Assembly: GCF_043641665.1 (NCBI RefSeq)
Contig: NC_092193.1
Location: 13,649,501 to 13,713,500 of the forward strand
Direction of reading: 5' to 3'
Length of the DNA: 64,000 nucleotides
Source of the DNA: Enoplosus armatus
Taxonomy: Eukaryota; Chordata; Actinopteri; Centrarchiformes; Enoplosidae
Within the stretch, counting starts at the first letter, position 1. Each line of letters starts with the position of its first letter. Positions 38,521-49,596 of the stretch are shown one piece after another. A program made the position numbers and the translations under genes. The notes beneath the pieces are model-generated. The model ran no database searches and was not told the DNA's origin. It saw nothing but the letters and a program-made list of their open reading frames with translations.

Positions 38521-39640
38521 GTTTGTCATTCTTTTTTTTCTTTTTTTTTATTCCTCTTTCTCTCAGTGTAGCTGTGTGCCTCAGCTAAGGTGAAACAGCG
38601 TGGATGTGATTTCTATAGCTCTGTTGGAGACCAGCATCTCATCACAAACTGGTCTCGGCTGGTTGGGTGAGCGAATCAAATCCTGGATAGCACGACCGAA
38701 ACGATTTCAGTTTGAGACTGGAGACCCGGCCTCACAGTCATTGGGGGACGTTCAATTGGAGGCATTCGATTCAATTCAGCTCATATGTGGGAAGGAACAG
38801 GGAGAGCAGTGTTGAAAGACAGCTGAGGTTATGAAACAAAAGCATGGGAGGGGCATGGAAACATGGAATTTAACCTATGGTATCCTCTCTGTTGAAAGTT
38901 TCTGCTAATCACTGGTCTCTCCCACACATTGTCTAAATATGCAGCTAACAAAAACAAGACACTATCACACACTCAAGCCCAAGACACTGAATAAAAAAAT
39001 GCAACAATTCCACGTGTAGTGCAGTGACTCTCGTGATCATACTCTGAAACTGCAGAAAAAACAGAATCACAGGCCATTCATAGGCCCAATGTGGACATAC
39101 ATAGAAAAATTGTCGGTGTGCTACATCAGCACAACACAAAGCACAGTCTTAAACACATTCACCACGCTACGCCGCATTTACTGACAACATGACTGACTCA
39201 TTTTTGTCCCATTCTGACTTTTTTAGAAAACAGTTTAACAGTGATTCGAGGTTATTTAAGGCAGAATGAGTCATTCTGTGGGTCTTACCAATGCAGGAAG
39301 CCTGCTGTGTATGACATCACCACATGCTACTCATATGCACGACTTTTTGCATTATTAATTAGGAGACTTCTTTCCTCTGAGTAGTTAAGTGGCAGTTAAA
39401 TCCTCCTGGCTTCTTGGCCTCCCTGCGTTTTCTTCCTTGACTCAGAGCTGCTGATGTCATACTTATATCACTCAAAAAATGTCGAACTTCTGTAATACAA
39501 CGAAACATTAAAATAGTATTTAAAAAGTATTTTAACAAGGGTCAAATTACTATGTCTATGTGAAAGGTGTCACTCATAATGACAAACCCACAGAGAAACT
39601 CTATGGAGTATTTCAGCATCTTTGTTGTTGTCGTTGTTGT
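38520..39640. other. Intergenic, no gene seen
   Basis: No exon, RNA gene or known repeat was identified. Confidence 0.5.
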
Positions 39641-39975
39641 TTTCGGTTTTACAGCCCTCGACTTCACTGTATTGGTTCAGTCTCATTGCATCATCAAAAA
39701 AACTGTGAGAACCCACTGTACGCTACCTGCTCAGCACCAAACAACAGATAAAGTTTGCTATTAGCTAGTGAACATAGTGGAGTATCTGGCATCTAAAGAG
39801 ACAGATGTTTCCCTCAGGAGTTGGTGGAGAGCAAAATATAGCTAAAAGTGAATATGGATTCCACTAATCTCGTGGACACAAACTTAACTCCAAATGAACT
39901 CTGCCGGAGTTCGCCATATCAACTTAAAAGGTATGTCAGGCATGTTTTCGCTGCCCCCAAGAGGCCAAATTAGTA
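39640..39975 (-). repeat. Dispersed teleost repeat ('ccacttgggggcag' family), copy B, reverse orientation
   Basis: The sequence holds ctgctcagcaccaaacaaca, ctagtgaacatagtggag, ccctcaggagttggtggaga, atatcaacttaaaaggtatg and ctgcccccaagaggccaaa. This order matches the reverse complement of the family represented by copy A at about 23,945-24,100, as I recall it from perch-like fish. The copy is longer than A and has no coding capacity. Confidence 0.65.
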
Positions 39976-39979
39976 AGTA

Positions 39980-40440
39980 AACTATCAGTAAACTACTTAG
40001 CATGCACATTTGTTAACTATAGTATTTAGAAGATTGCTCTTCCAGGCTTTCCCCAGTCCTAAATGGGTGGTGGGCAAATAGGGTCTATTGGTGGTCCTGG
40101 TCATGGTAAAATTAATCAGCAATTTGCAGTCTGTAAGTGACTAAACTCTACAGATTTTTCACATTCTGTTGAGAGTGATAATTCCTGTGTGTTTATATGT
40201 CTGAAAAGTCCCTCAGGGTACTGTATGTCAAAGGAAATCAGTTGTTTTCTCACACAAGACTACCTAACATTGCTTGGAGTGCAATAGAAGTACTTCTAAA
40301 TTCCAGCAGAGTGTGGCTGGTGATTTGTTGTGTTTGGAGGACAGAAAGTAGGGCCACACTGACATTGGCCAGTTAGCTCAGTAAACTACAGCTACTCTCT
40401 GTGTATGTGTCTGTGTCTGTGTTGACCTTTTGCTGATTGT
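39980..40440. other. Intergenic, no gene seen
   Basis: AT-rich filler next to repeat copy B. Nothing was identified. Confidence 0.5.
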
Positions 40441-40449
40441 GAATTAAGT

Positions 40450-40860
40450 GTCGGTGAGTGCTTCAAGTTCCTGGCCTTTGAAGGTTATACAGACCAACTC
40501 CCCAGCTCTGTTCACTATTGGACCAATAAACAGCAAGTACAACTAGAATCTCTGTTTCAGGCGCTTTCCCTCTTTTCCCCCCGACCTCCTGTATCCTCCC
40601 ATCTTTATGAACATGGGATGTCTTCACACCCACTCCCTGGAAGATGGAGGGATGCTGAAAATGAAAAGAAAAACAATTAGTAGCCCTGATGGGCCTGTGT
40701 GAGGTAATGAAATTGCGTGTCTCATTGTAGCGTGTAATGGAGAGCAGTTTGAAGTTAATTGAGGGGAGATAGGACACTGGGCCACTGTCTGCCGGAGTAT
40801 TGTAGCTGGGTGCAGGGTTTATCAGTGAGAGAATCACTGAACCCAGAAAAAAACCAATTC
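40450..40860. other. Candidate conserved non-coding element
   Basis: A repeat-free block of balanced composition that includes tattggaccaataaac (about 40,515-40,530, a CCAAT palindrome core) and gaagttaattgagggg. A 124-codon minus-strand frame (40,463-40,837) crosses it but has no recognisable domain and no splice-site framing. A regulatory role is inferred from texture only. Confidence 0.25.
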
Positions 40861-40869
40861 CTTATCAGA

Positions 40870-43800
40870 CCTCACAAATGGGAATTATCTTGCTTTAACA
40901 GAGTAGATAGCGAGATCAATTGTTACTGTAATTAAATTCATATTCCTTTCATCTGTTTCTGGGTCAGGTTCATGGGCATGAAAGCGCCATTCAGACTAAA
41001 TGTTTCTACCAAACCATGTCCAAATGTGGTTACATTACTATTTTATTCTTCTTTTTTATTCATCTCTCTTCTTATATACGCATTTTAGGACATTTCCTTA
41101 TATGTAAAAGTATTATTCAATTCAGTTCACCATTATATATTTTGGTATAAAACCAAAGGTGTAGTTTTCATAATATGGTCTGGCTGGGAAACCTTCAGAA
41201 ACTTTGTGAGTTTCAGGAGGAGATAGAGTGCCACCTTCTGGTGAAGTGATTGAATGATGTAAATGCTCTGCTCCAGCTTGTAGTAGGTGTCCTCACGAAT
41301 GTGGCTTGTAGAGAATAAGCACAGCAATTATAAAAATTGCCTGAGGATGTTTGAAATATCTCAAATAAAGCACACAAGTGCTTGAACCAGCAACAATGAA
41401 ACAACCTTGGTGCATAAAAATGACTGGTTAGACATTATTTAAAACAGCCTATTCTAATGTGCAGTCCTATATGATACTCATGATGGTGTCCAAAAAATGT
41501 ATTAAATGACTTACGCTTTGATTTTCTCTTATAGCCCTTATACAAACCAACAACAATTGGTTTGAGCCTTGTTTCTTTTTGTGACTGGAGTTCTTCCTAA
41601 ACTTTATCTCAGATTTGAGTCACAATTTGAATAACTAACTGAGAGTTGGGTGTTGAAACAAGCTGCGTATCAAAAAGCCTGATGACGGATCAAGAATGGA
41701 ATAAATACTGGTTTGGGCAGATTTGGGGGGTGGGGAAAGTTTCTCTCTCCTCCTCACACAGAGTGTTGACAAAAGACAATTAAACGCAGCTTGCCTACAG
41801 TATTGATCATGTCTCCCTGATAGGCAGAGCAGAACCACAGCACCTGTATTCATTAAACAACCTGTTTAGCAACCATGCAGCGGAAGGAGAAGTCAGACTC
41901 TGTTTGTGAAACGAAGCGCCACAGGCCAAGAAACACCTGCAAGATTGCACGGAAACTTTTCAATGAAGCGTGACGGAAGGAAGGAACAGAGAGGAAGGAG
42001 AGGACAGCTCATGACCTTGTCTTGAGAAAAAAGGAAGGGGAAAGAAACGAACCAAAAACATAAACAAAAACCAACAAATGTTAAATTTGGTGTGTTTATT
42101 GTAATAATAATTGGAATGAGACAAAGGTTATTTATTGCTTTATTGCTTCATAAATGCGTTCACTTTTGAGGCTTGAGGGTGAAATGTTAACAAGTTTGAC
42201 TTGTCCCTGTGAAATTAAGAAATGCTTTGGCAAGTCAAATGATTCAATGAATATTAAACAGACGCCGCATATTGAGGCCTAATTTGTTTTGATAGACTTG
42301 TTTTATTTCGAAAGAATGAAGAGATTGCTTTAACCTATACCTTACCTACTTTACATTCCACAAAGGGGCCTTTCGCTGCTTTCCTTCACCCTTCAATGGT
42401 AACTCTTTATTCTAAAAACCTCATTGAAAATAGGCCATTTTCCAGCAGATAGACTATAAATGGCAGTTCCTGTAAAAATGTGCCCATAAATAGTCAGGGG
42501 ATTTAAAATGCAATGTTATAGACCCACTTAAGCAATTACGTATGCCCTCAACATTCATGTACCGATGTAATTTACTACTATTATTATCCATGAGTTAGTT
42601 TCACAAGCACTCAATCATCTGCAGTATTTTGAAGGCCACAAATTTTATTCTGTAAACTTTCAAGCAGTAGAGAAGGCATCACATGCAGAGTTTAGAAATG
42701 CCAAAACGTCCACATACACTTCAAAGCTACAAAAAGTGCTATTTATATTCCTTAGACAGTAGAAATAGGGCATCAATAGAAAAACTCAAAGATTTCGGTT
42801 AAGCCTGAGACATGAATGAGAGCCCTCTGTCTGGCCTGCTTTCCCACTGGTCTCCATCTTTGATGACCATGACCCTACACTGAATCATTGGACATTGCCT
42901 CAGATAGCAAAAAGAAGAAGCAGCGTGATCCCAGTTGTCCTCATTTAATTCCCACATCTAAGGGGAAGGAGTGAGTATATGAATGAGAGCTCAATAAAAG
43001 AATAAGTACTAAAGCTCTGACATGAGGGAGAGCTCAGTGTCTGCCCTGTCTTACCCAGTGTTATCTATCAACTGTGACCTTGACCTGCTGCTACAGCTGA
43101 GGACATCTCCAGGGACTGCAGACTGCGAAGACCTAAGTAAACTGGAAGGAAGGCAGGGAAGATTTTCATATGCCATTGACTGACCTATTCGTAGATGAAA
43201 TGCTGCATTGTGGATTGATTTTCTGTTTTTCAGCAGGGGTGACCTTTGGGTGCAAGTCTAGTATAAACTGAACTTTGACAAAAAGGTGCATTAACTAGGA
43301 CGTGTGGGTGGAGGACAGTTTTCTGAGATTAAGGGACAAAAGTTTTGCAAGGGGCAAACAGACTTAGAATATATATATATTTTTATTTTTATTTTATATT
43401 TTTGATTATTGGAGAGTGTGGGAGGAGAGGGTTTTTAAAGCTGTTTGACCATCCGACAAGCAGTTCTGTTGAAGCATACTGGCCCCTTAGAGGGGTATTT
43501 CACCGCTGGAAAGATGGTCTTTTCATAAAACTGGGCTGTCTATGCAGTAGTAGTTTTGAAATTGGTGCTACACGACCAGAGAAAACAGAGAAAAGGGAAT
43601 GTGGTATTCCCTTTTGCTCAAAAGGTTGAAAACTTACAACAACCAGAATTCACTGGTCCCGTTGCCTCCCAAGGCCACTCATTTGAAAATCGGCAAAGGT
43701 TTCCCCTTAACTACCACCCACTTACCTCACCTGTTAGATATTACAGATTGTTCATGATCTGTAACTTGAGACTTGCTTAATCTATTTTTGTATTAGGCAA

Positions 43801-44990
43801 TATTTAACGGCACACTTGTGTCCCTAAGCAGAATATTCTGTACGGGAGCAGGTCAAGCTGTAAAAAGTACAACATGGCATTTGCTCCATTTTTCCAAAAT
43901 AACATTCCTTTGCTTACTAAGATGTTCTATTTTTTACCTATGACACAGTGGAGCTAGCAGAGGGGAGACTCAAAAAGCAAACATAAGCTTATTAACGGTT
44001 AGTCATGGGTCAGGGCATCTGTAGTCCATAATGATCCTTGGTAAAGCGCACAGTATATTGCTTTGTACTTGGTCTTGGCCCCTTGTTGCTCTTTCTCCTA
44101 CTTCCTGCGGGCGAGGTTCTTTCACCTCCCTTCATCTGATCATTAAAAACACAAACTTTAAGATTACATTACATCAACACTGTCACTTAAGTCTCTCACC
44201 AAAATGTCGTCTAAATCTGAACCTGCTGTGTGGTTTTGGTGATGGGAATGCTTCCTGATGAGTATTAAGATTAAAGAAATACTTGGATTCAGAACACCCT
44301 AACTTTATCTATGAACTGTTAACTTGTGCAACAGGAAGTGTCTTGCTGATCCTCCTGTAATATAAATTCTGTCCGGAGCGACGTTCTTAAAGTATGATTG
44401 TAACTCTCAGAGTTTTTTCAGTGGAAAGAGCTGCTTGTTCTTGTACTATTTTTCACCTTTTTTTTTTGTTATCAGCTTTGTGTGAGATTTGACTATTTTT
44501 GTGAAAATGGAGTAAATCAAAACTGTTTTTGCAAATCTGAAGGATGGAAACCTGTTAACACCAACATACTGACCTATTTGGGAATCAATATGGCGAAAGA
44601 AAAAAAATAAAGCCATCAGGAGAGCTCATCCAATGGGCTGTTGTAATGTCAGCTACAGGTAGGTACTAAATTTCCAAAATTAAAAGTATGCCGAATTAGC
44701 TATTAGCAGTTCCTGTTGGCAATGTACCCATGGATGTACATGCAACTATCACTGGATTTCTTTGATACTGAAGAAAACTATGATGATTCTCAGGCAAGTT
44801 CTGGAGTTCAGAAAGTATAAATCACTCTGAATGATATCAATATGTGTTGTCTGTGTGTAATGATTTTACTGAGTTATGACTTTTGTTCGGAGTACGATTT
44901 TTGGACTCAATGTCTATTACAGACCATATCCTGATGGTTAAAATGCCATCCAGACAGCACAGTGAATACATCATTCCCCATCTCCCCCTG
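40870..44990. other. Intergenic, no gene seen
   Basis: AT-rich sequence. A 94-codon frame at 43,345-43,629 (+) begins in a T/A-rich run and shows no domain. Confidence 0.5.
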
Positions 44991-44995
44991 TAATG

Positions 44996-45660
44996 TTAAC
45001 CCCATCCCAATGGGGCTTTCTTGCTTGTTGGAGCATTCAATCGCCTCTCAATCTTCTTCTTATAAGTGAAAGATACTGTAACATTAGTGGCATTAGGAAG
45101 GTGGTTTAAGTAAAAGCAACACAACACAGAAAACCAAGATCTTCTGCAAAGGATGCCTGTCTTTCTCTGGGATGAGCTTATTCCACAGCAACATAATCTT
45201 CTTGTAGTGGGCAAGGCCCCGGAGCATCTTCTAGCCATGGTGTCTGTTCAAAAATACATTTCCTATTTAGCAATTTAGTGTGTAAGCACAATCCACAGAG
45301 GACAGGACTAAGATTAAACAAGCCAACCGCATTTTTCACAGGAGCCACAAATAAGCAAGCAAAACCTGGTAATCCACCTGACTTCCGGTGCCACATCCAA
45401 AGACATTTTACTGACAGCAGAAAGGACACGTTCTGCAAAGATCTACCCTGCTGTCAAGATCTGATCCTCTCCAACAATGTCTGCCAACTGGTGGAGTTGC
45501 TGTGCTGTGCTCCCCCTTCACTGCAGCACAACGGTGGCTGAGGAAAGACAAAGACAGGAAAAAGTCCGACAAATCCTGCTTTAATAGAGCATTCACAATT
45601 CTAGCAGGGCTGCAGCCCTCCACCAGCTCATCCAGAGCAAGGTTAGCCTGCCGGTGAATG
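44996..45660 (-). pseudogene. Possible decayed coding sequence, unidentified
   Basis: On the minus strand, overlapping frames of 71, 86 and 80 codons follow each other in the same direction with little gap. Parts read like a folded protein: an EGCSPARIVNALLKQ segment, then, in another frame, RGSTAQQLHQLADIVGEDQ, then PWLEDAPGPCPLQEDYVAVE. Stops and frame changes break every reading. A clean pyrimidine-rich acceptor-like site also lies within it, so an unspliced pseudogene or a missed exon pair cannot be excluded. I do not recognise the family. Chance is also possible. Confidence 0.25.
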
Positions 45661-47780
45661 AAGTCGCCCTTTAATATTATTAATTGTCAAGAGATTTTAA
45701 AGCATTGTTGACGATCAAAAAACACCTCAACTTGACAATAACAGCTTGAGGCAATGTCCAGAATGGTGCTGTGACGGCTAGTTTTCAAATTCAAGAACAG
45801 GATCAATCCCAGTCCAAACACAGTCTCACCTCATACTAACCTCTGCATATATAATGGCCCTTTTATTTGTTGGCTGAAGACAGGAGATATAAGTACATGT
45901 ATGGGTTTATGGATTTATGGGTATGTAATTGAGGAGCATTTTCTAAATTTATTATGTCATATTTCAATTTCCAACATAATTACAAGGGCATATCGGTAAT
46001 ATATTAGCGCATTTTGCCTCTCTGGGTGCGACCATCATGATGGTTTACTCAAGGTGGGTATTTACAGTATCTTGATAAAGTGACTTGAATGCGCTTAACC
46101 CCAGGATAGGTCTTATCAACAGACAGACAACTCCCTTCCAGTGATTATCATGGCTGTTACTGTCAAAAATAGAAGCCTTTGATATCCATTATAATTCATT
46201 TACTTATTTGTGTGATTGTACAATTTCCCAATTTACTAGAGTGACGTTGTACCAATGTATGTGCATAGTAAAAGGCAATAAGTAACTGAGTGTGACAAAA
46301 CATTAACCGTGTGCTGCCATGGAGTGTAAACACAGATTTTTGACTCGACATTGCAGAGCCGTACATCTGCTTCATTTCATGTGAAAGCATGATATCAGTC
46401 CCGGCTCTGTACAGACCTCTGTGAGTCAGTTTATAAGTAACTCACGTCCTGTGGCATTCATCACACGCCTTGGACACCTGAGATACACTGAGATAAAACC
46501 TTGATTATCTGTTAAGAAATCAGACTGGGGTCTTCTTAGATAACGGTAGATTATCTTAAGATAGTGATTGTATTGCACACAAGACACACAAGACTTTTTA
46601 TACTATATCATTTACAGTAGCATGTTGTAACTGTTCCCTAACAAAGACCTTGTTTTAGGTTGGACAGTTTTAAAGAGCTCTAATATTTGTTTTGGTCCAC
46701 CCTCTCTATTGACACATACCGATGGCGCGACAGGAATGTCAAAACAAGTGGATCAGGCAGCACCTCTTTCTTATCACTCTTTTTCCACCTGTTCTTACAG
46801 TGTGCACTGCTATCTAGCTGACGCACACTAACTATACTCAACCAGACAACTTGAAGCAACAGTATCGGGTCACAATGTACACATGCATCATTGTGTACTT
46901 TTCAAGAATATGGATTGCATAAGCTGACAATCTCAATGGCTCATCTTTTTTGGCTTATCTTTGCTAAGTGTGATGCAGTTAGAGGATTAGCTCTGATTTG
47001 CAAAGGAAATTATCTTGTTGCCCTTTTACTGCATGTAAAATTCATGAGGATCATCAGCTTTGATTGTCTGAACAGAACACAGAATCAAATACCTCTGTAT
47101 TCAGCATTATTTCAGTAATGTTTTTAGATAAACATGTTAGGAGCTAAATCTTTGATAATAAACAGCGATTTCTGTTTCTGCTATAATGTTAACATTTCTC
47201 AAAAGGCGCCAGGAATATTATTTCTGTTTCAATACTCTTACCCTCTTCTTATAATGCAAGGGTGCTTTTGAATTACAGTCGCTCGGTCAGTAGCTGTACC
47301 GTGTACTATTTTGTACAGAAATGAACAGCACAATAGACTATAAGAACACATTGCAAGAACAGCAGAGGTGTTTTTTCTGCCTTCTACCTTTTCGTACCCT
47401 GTACAATGTTTGAATCCTTGTAGATTGCAGACTTTTCATTGGTGCTTCAAAACTTTCAAAACTTTACCTCCCGACTTTAAGATTCTGCCAAATTTCTTTT
47501 GTCTGTGGTCATTTAATCTATGGCAAAAAAAAGACATCACTTTATTAACTCATTAATTTATTTTTTTCAAGCATTTGTACAGTGTGTGTTAGTTTATCTT
47601 GGTCTCAGTGCTTTTTATGACCTAGAAACACTAAACCCTGACCTTGCCTATCACTATTTACTGTAACTGTGTCAGCTGGTGTCACTTTTAGAATATTTTT
47701 ACACCAGTCCCACCCCTTTCATGTCTTACTGTCCTCCAGTCGCCTTTCTCCTCCCACTGCTGAGGTTACCTGGTTAGGTG
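45660..47780. other. Intergenic sequence upstream of the zonadhesin-like gene
   Basis: AT-rich sequence without exon-like frames. A 14-bp palindrome, accatcatgatggt, lies at 46,031-46,044. The last 200 bases lead into the TATA box of the next gene; I could not assign confident factor sites there. Confidence 0.4.
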
Positions 47781-47787
47781 GCGAGGC

Positions 47788-47794
47788 TATAAAA
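47788..47794 (+). promoter_or_regulatory. TATA box of the zonadhesin-like gene
   Basis: A perfect TATAAAA lies in a GC-rich setting (gaggctataaaaccctgcg). Transcription would start about 30 bases downstream, near 47,818-47,825. That gives a 5' untranslated region of about 170 nt in which the first ATG is the one chosen for translation at 47,993. Confidence 0.65.
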
Positions 47795-47992
47795 CCCTGC
47801 GCTCTGTTCGGAGAGGAACGACACAGGAGGGCCCACACCTCTGTGCAGGCAGTTAAAGGGTCACATAAGCTGCAGTTCCACAGAGAGGCTCCACAACAGT
47901 TACTGCTCATCATTCATTCTTCAACTCATCAAAGAGAGAGAGAGTATTAGCAACGGAAGAGCTGCTGAGAGGCTGCCGTTAAGGGATCAGCC

Positions 47993-49596
47993 ATGCTTGG
48001 AGGCATCCACACAGATTTATTGGTCACAGTGACTCTACTCTTTCTAAGTCAGACAGGGACTCAGTGCAGGTGGGTCTCAAGATAATTCAACTTTTAACTC
48101 GCACATTTCAGCTGATATGTTATTTGAAATATTGTTATACCGGTCATATTCATTTTGATGTGGAAGTGGAAACTGAATGGGATTCTGATTTGTGTTAAAG
48201 ATTTTTAAAGAGTTTATAAAGAGTTATAAAGAGTTAATCAGATATCTTATTAGTCTATGGCAAACATTTTAAAAGGAATCTGCGATTATTGTTTCCCTAT
48301 TTCAGGGCTGAAAATGACTTTTCACTAATTACTTTACCAGAGTGGAGGACAAATTCAGGTATGACGTTTTACAATCACTGCTTGAATACAAATTTGTCAC
48401 AACAATAAGGATTTAAATAAAATTTAACCTCTTTCTTTTCTCTCATAGAATATGTTACACATTGTTTCTACGACAGACACAACAATCTGACTTGTGACTG
48501 GACAAGGAACAGAACAGGTACAGAAGATGACACTTGCTACACAATAGTACTTCGATGGATTTGATTAATTAAATGTAATAATGACATTGAAAGCCAAATC
48601 GAGTTATGGTTCAGTTCAGCTATGAGTTCACGTTGACACTTTAGAGATAATTTGACTGAGGTAACCTTTAATTGTGTCCCACCCTTTTGGATTTGGAACA
48701 TCAGTCCACAGTTCTGTTTTAATCTACAGGCAGGCTGTGACTGTGTCCGTGCCTCGATGCATATCACTAATTGATCTGAAGCAGGCTAATAACCTTTTAT
48801 AGCCTGGTGTTCTCCCAGGGGCAATCAAAGTAGAGGGCCCACACTTAAGGTTCAAATTCAGCACAAAACACTCTAAACAGCTATTTTGCATTTAATAAAA
48901 CAGATGTACTTCTTTTATTGCAATAACAAAGACGAGGGAATGGTGATTTCTAAAGTGATTAAACATCACGATACAACATAAAAGCTTATTCCTAACCTGC
49001 GTAGTTAAAAACAAATTTTACCATTTATATTGTGTGATTTAAAAAGAAACAAAAGAGTATCGAGGTGATTGAATTTGTACTTTAGAAACAAAGTGTTGCT
49101 TTGGAAAAAAGAAATGAGCTTGGTCACTTTCTATTATGTGGATGAAAGCATCCAGTGTATCACATTTTCTTATTGGCCTTTTCATCTCCAGAGGATGTTA
49201 CAGTGAATATCTTAGAGAGTGGTCCCCTGGGGCCGGAGGGCGAGGCCTGTCTGGAATTTTGGTACCTGGCCCCAGTTGCAGCTAATGGGTCAGAACTTCG
49301 CGCTCTGCTAAAAAGCAGCGCTGGTCTGGTAGAAATCTGGACCTCACCTGCCCTCCCCAGGGATTCTTGGAGACAAGTGTTTGTCCCTTTGAACATCATT
49401 GAACCGGGGACACAGGTAAAATGCCATATAACCACACATCTATAATTGAACGGTATTGAGGAATTCAAATATAATATTCTATATATTTAAATAGATATCT
49501 GCTTCTTTTATTAGGTTGTATTCGAAGCAGTTCAAGCACTGTCCATGGAGGGACAGGTCACATTTAACCGGATAGGTGTAAGGAGAGGCTCATGTG
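47993..49596 (+). CDS. Exons 1-5 of the zonadhesin-like gene: signal peptide and short MAM1
   Basis: Exon 1 encodes a start Met, then a hydrophobic stretch ([12 protein letters not shown]) ending near TQC, a typical cleavable signal peptide of about 24 residues. The start is the first ATG after the TATA box (gccATGc). Exon 2 is a short linker. Exons 3-5 (residues about 44-168) make a MAM domain: a CFYD...LTCDWTR opening, a [12 protein letters not shown] block, and an ending RIGVRRGSC. Exon 3 has only 69 nt, against 135-138 nt for the same exon in the other three MAM domains, and lacks the usual TGP-x-DHT segment. MAM1 is therefore shortened or strongly diverged. Intron phases after exons 1-5 are 2, 1, 1, 0, 1. 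Confidence 0.8.

Noticed and set aside
40463..40837. 124-codon minus-strand frame
   Set aside because: No domain or splice context; listed only as part of a possible non-coding element.
47535..47560. HNF1-type site upstream of the TATA box (attaactcattaat)
   Set aside because: The half-sites are arranged as spaced TTAAT copies rather than the palindromic consensus, and such text is common in AT-rich DNA.
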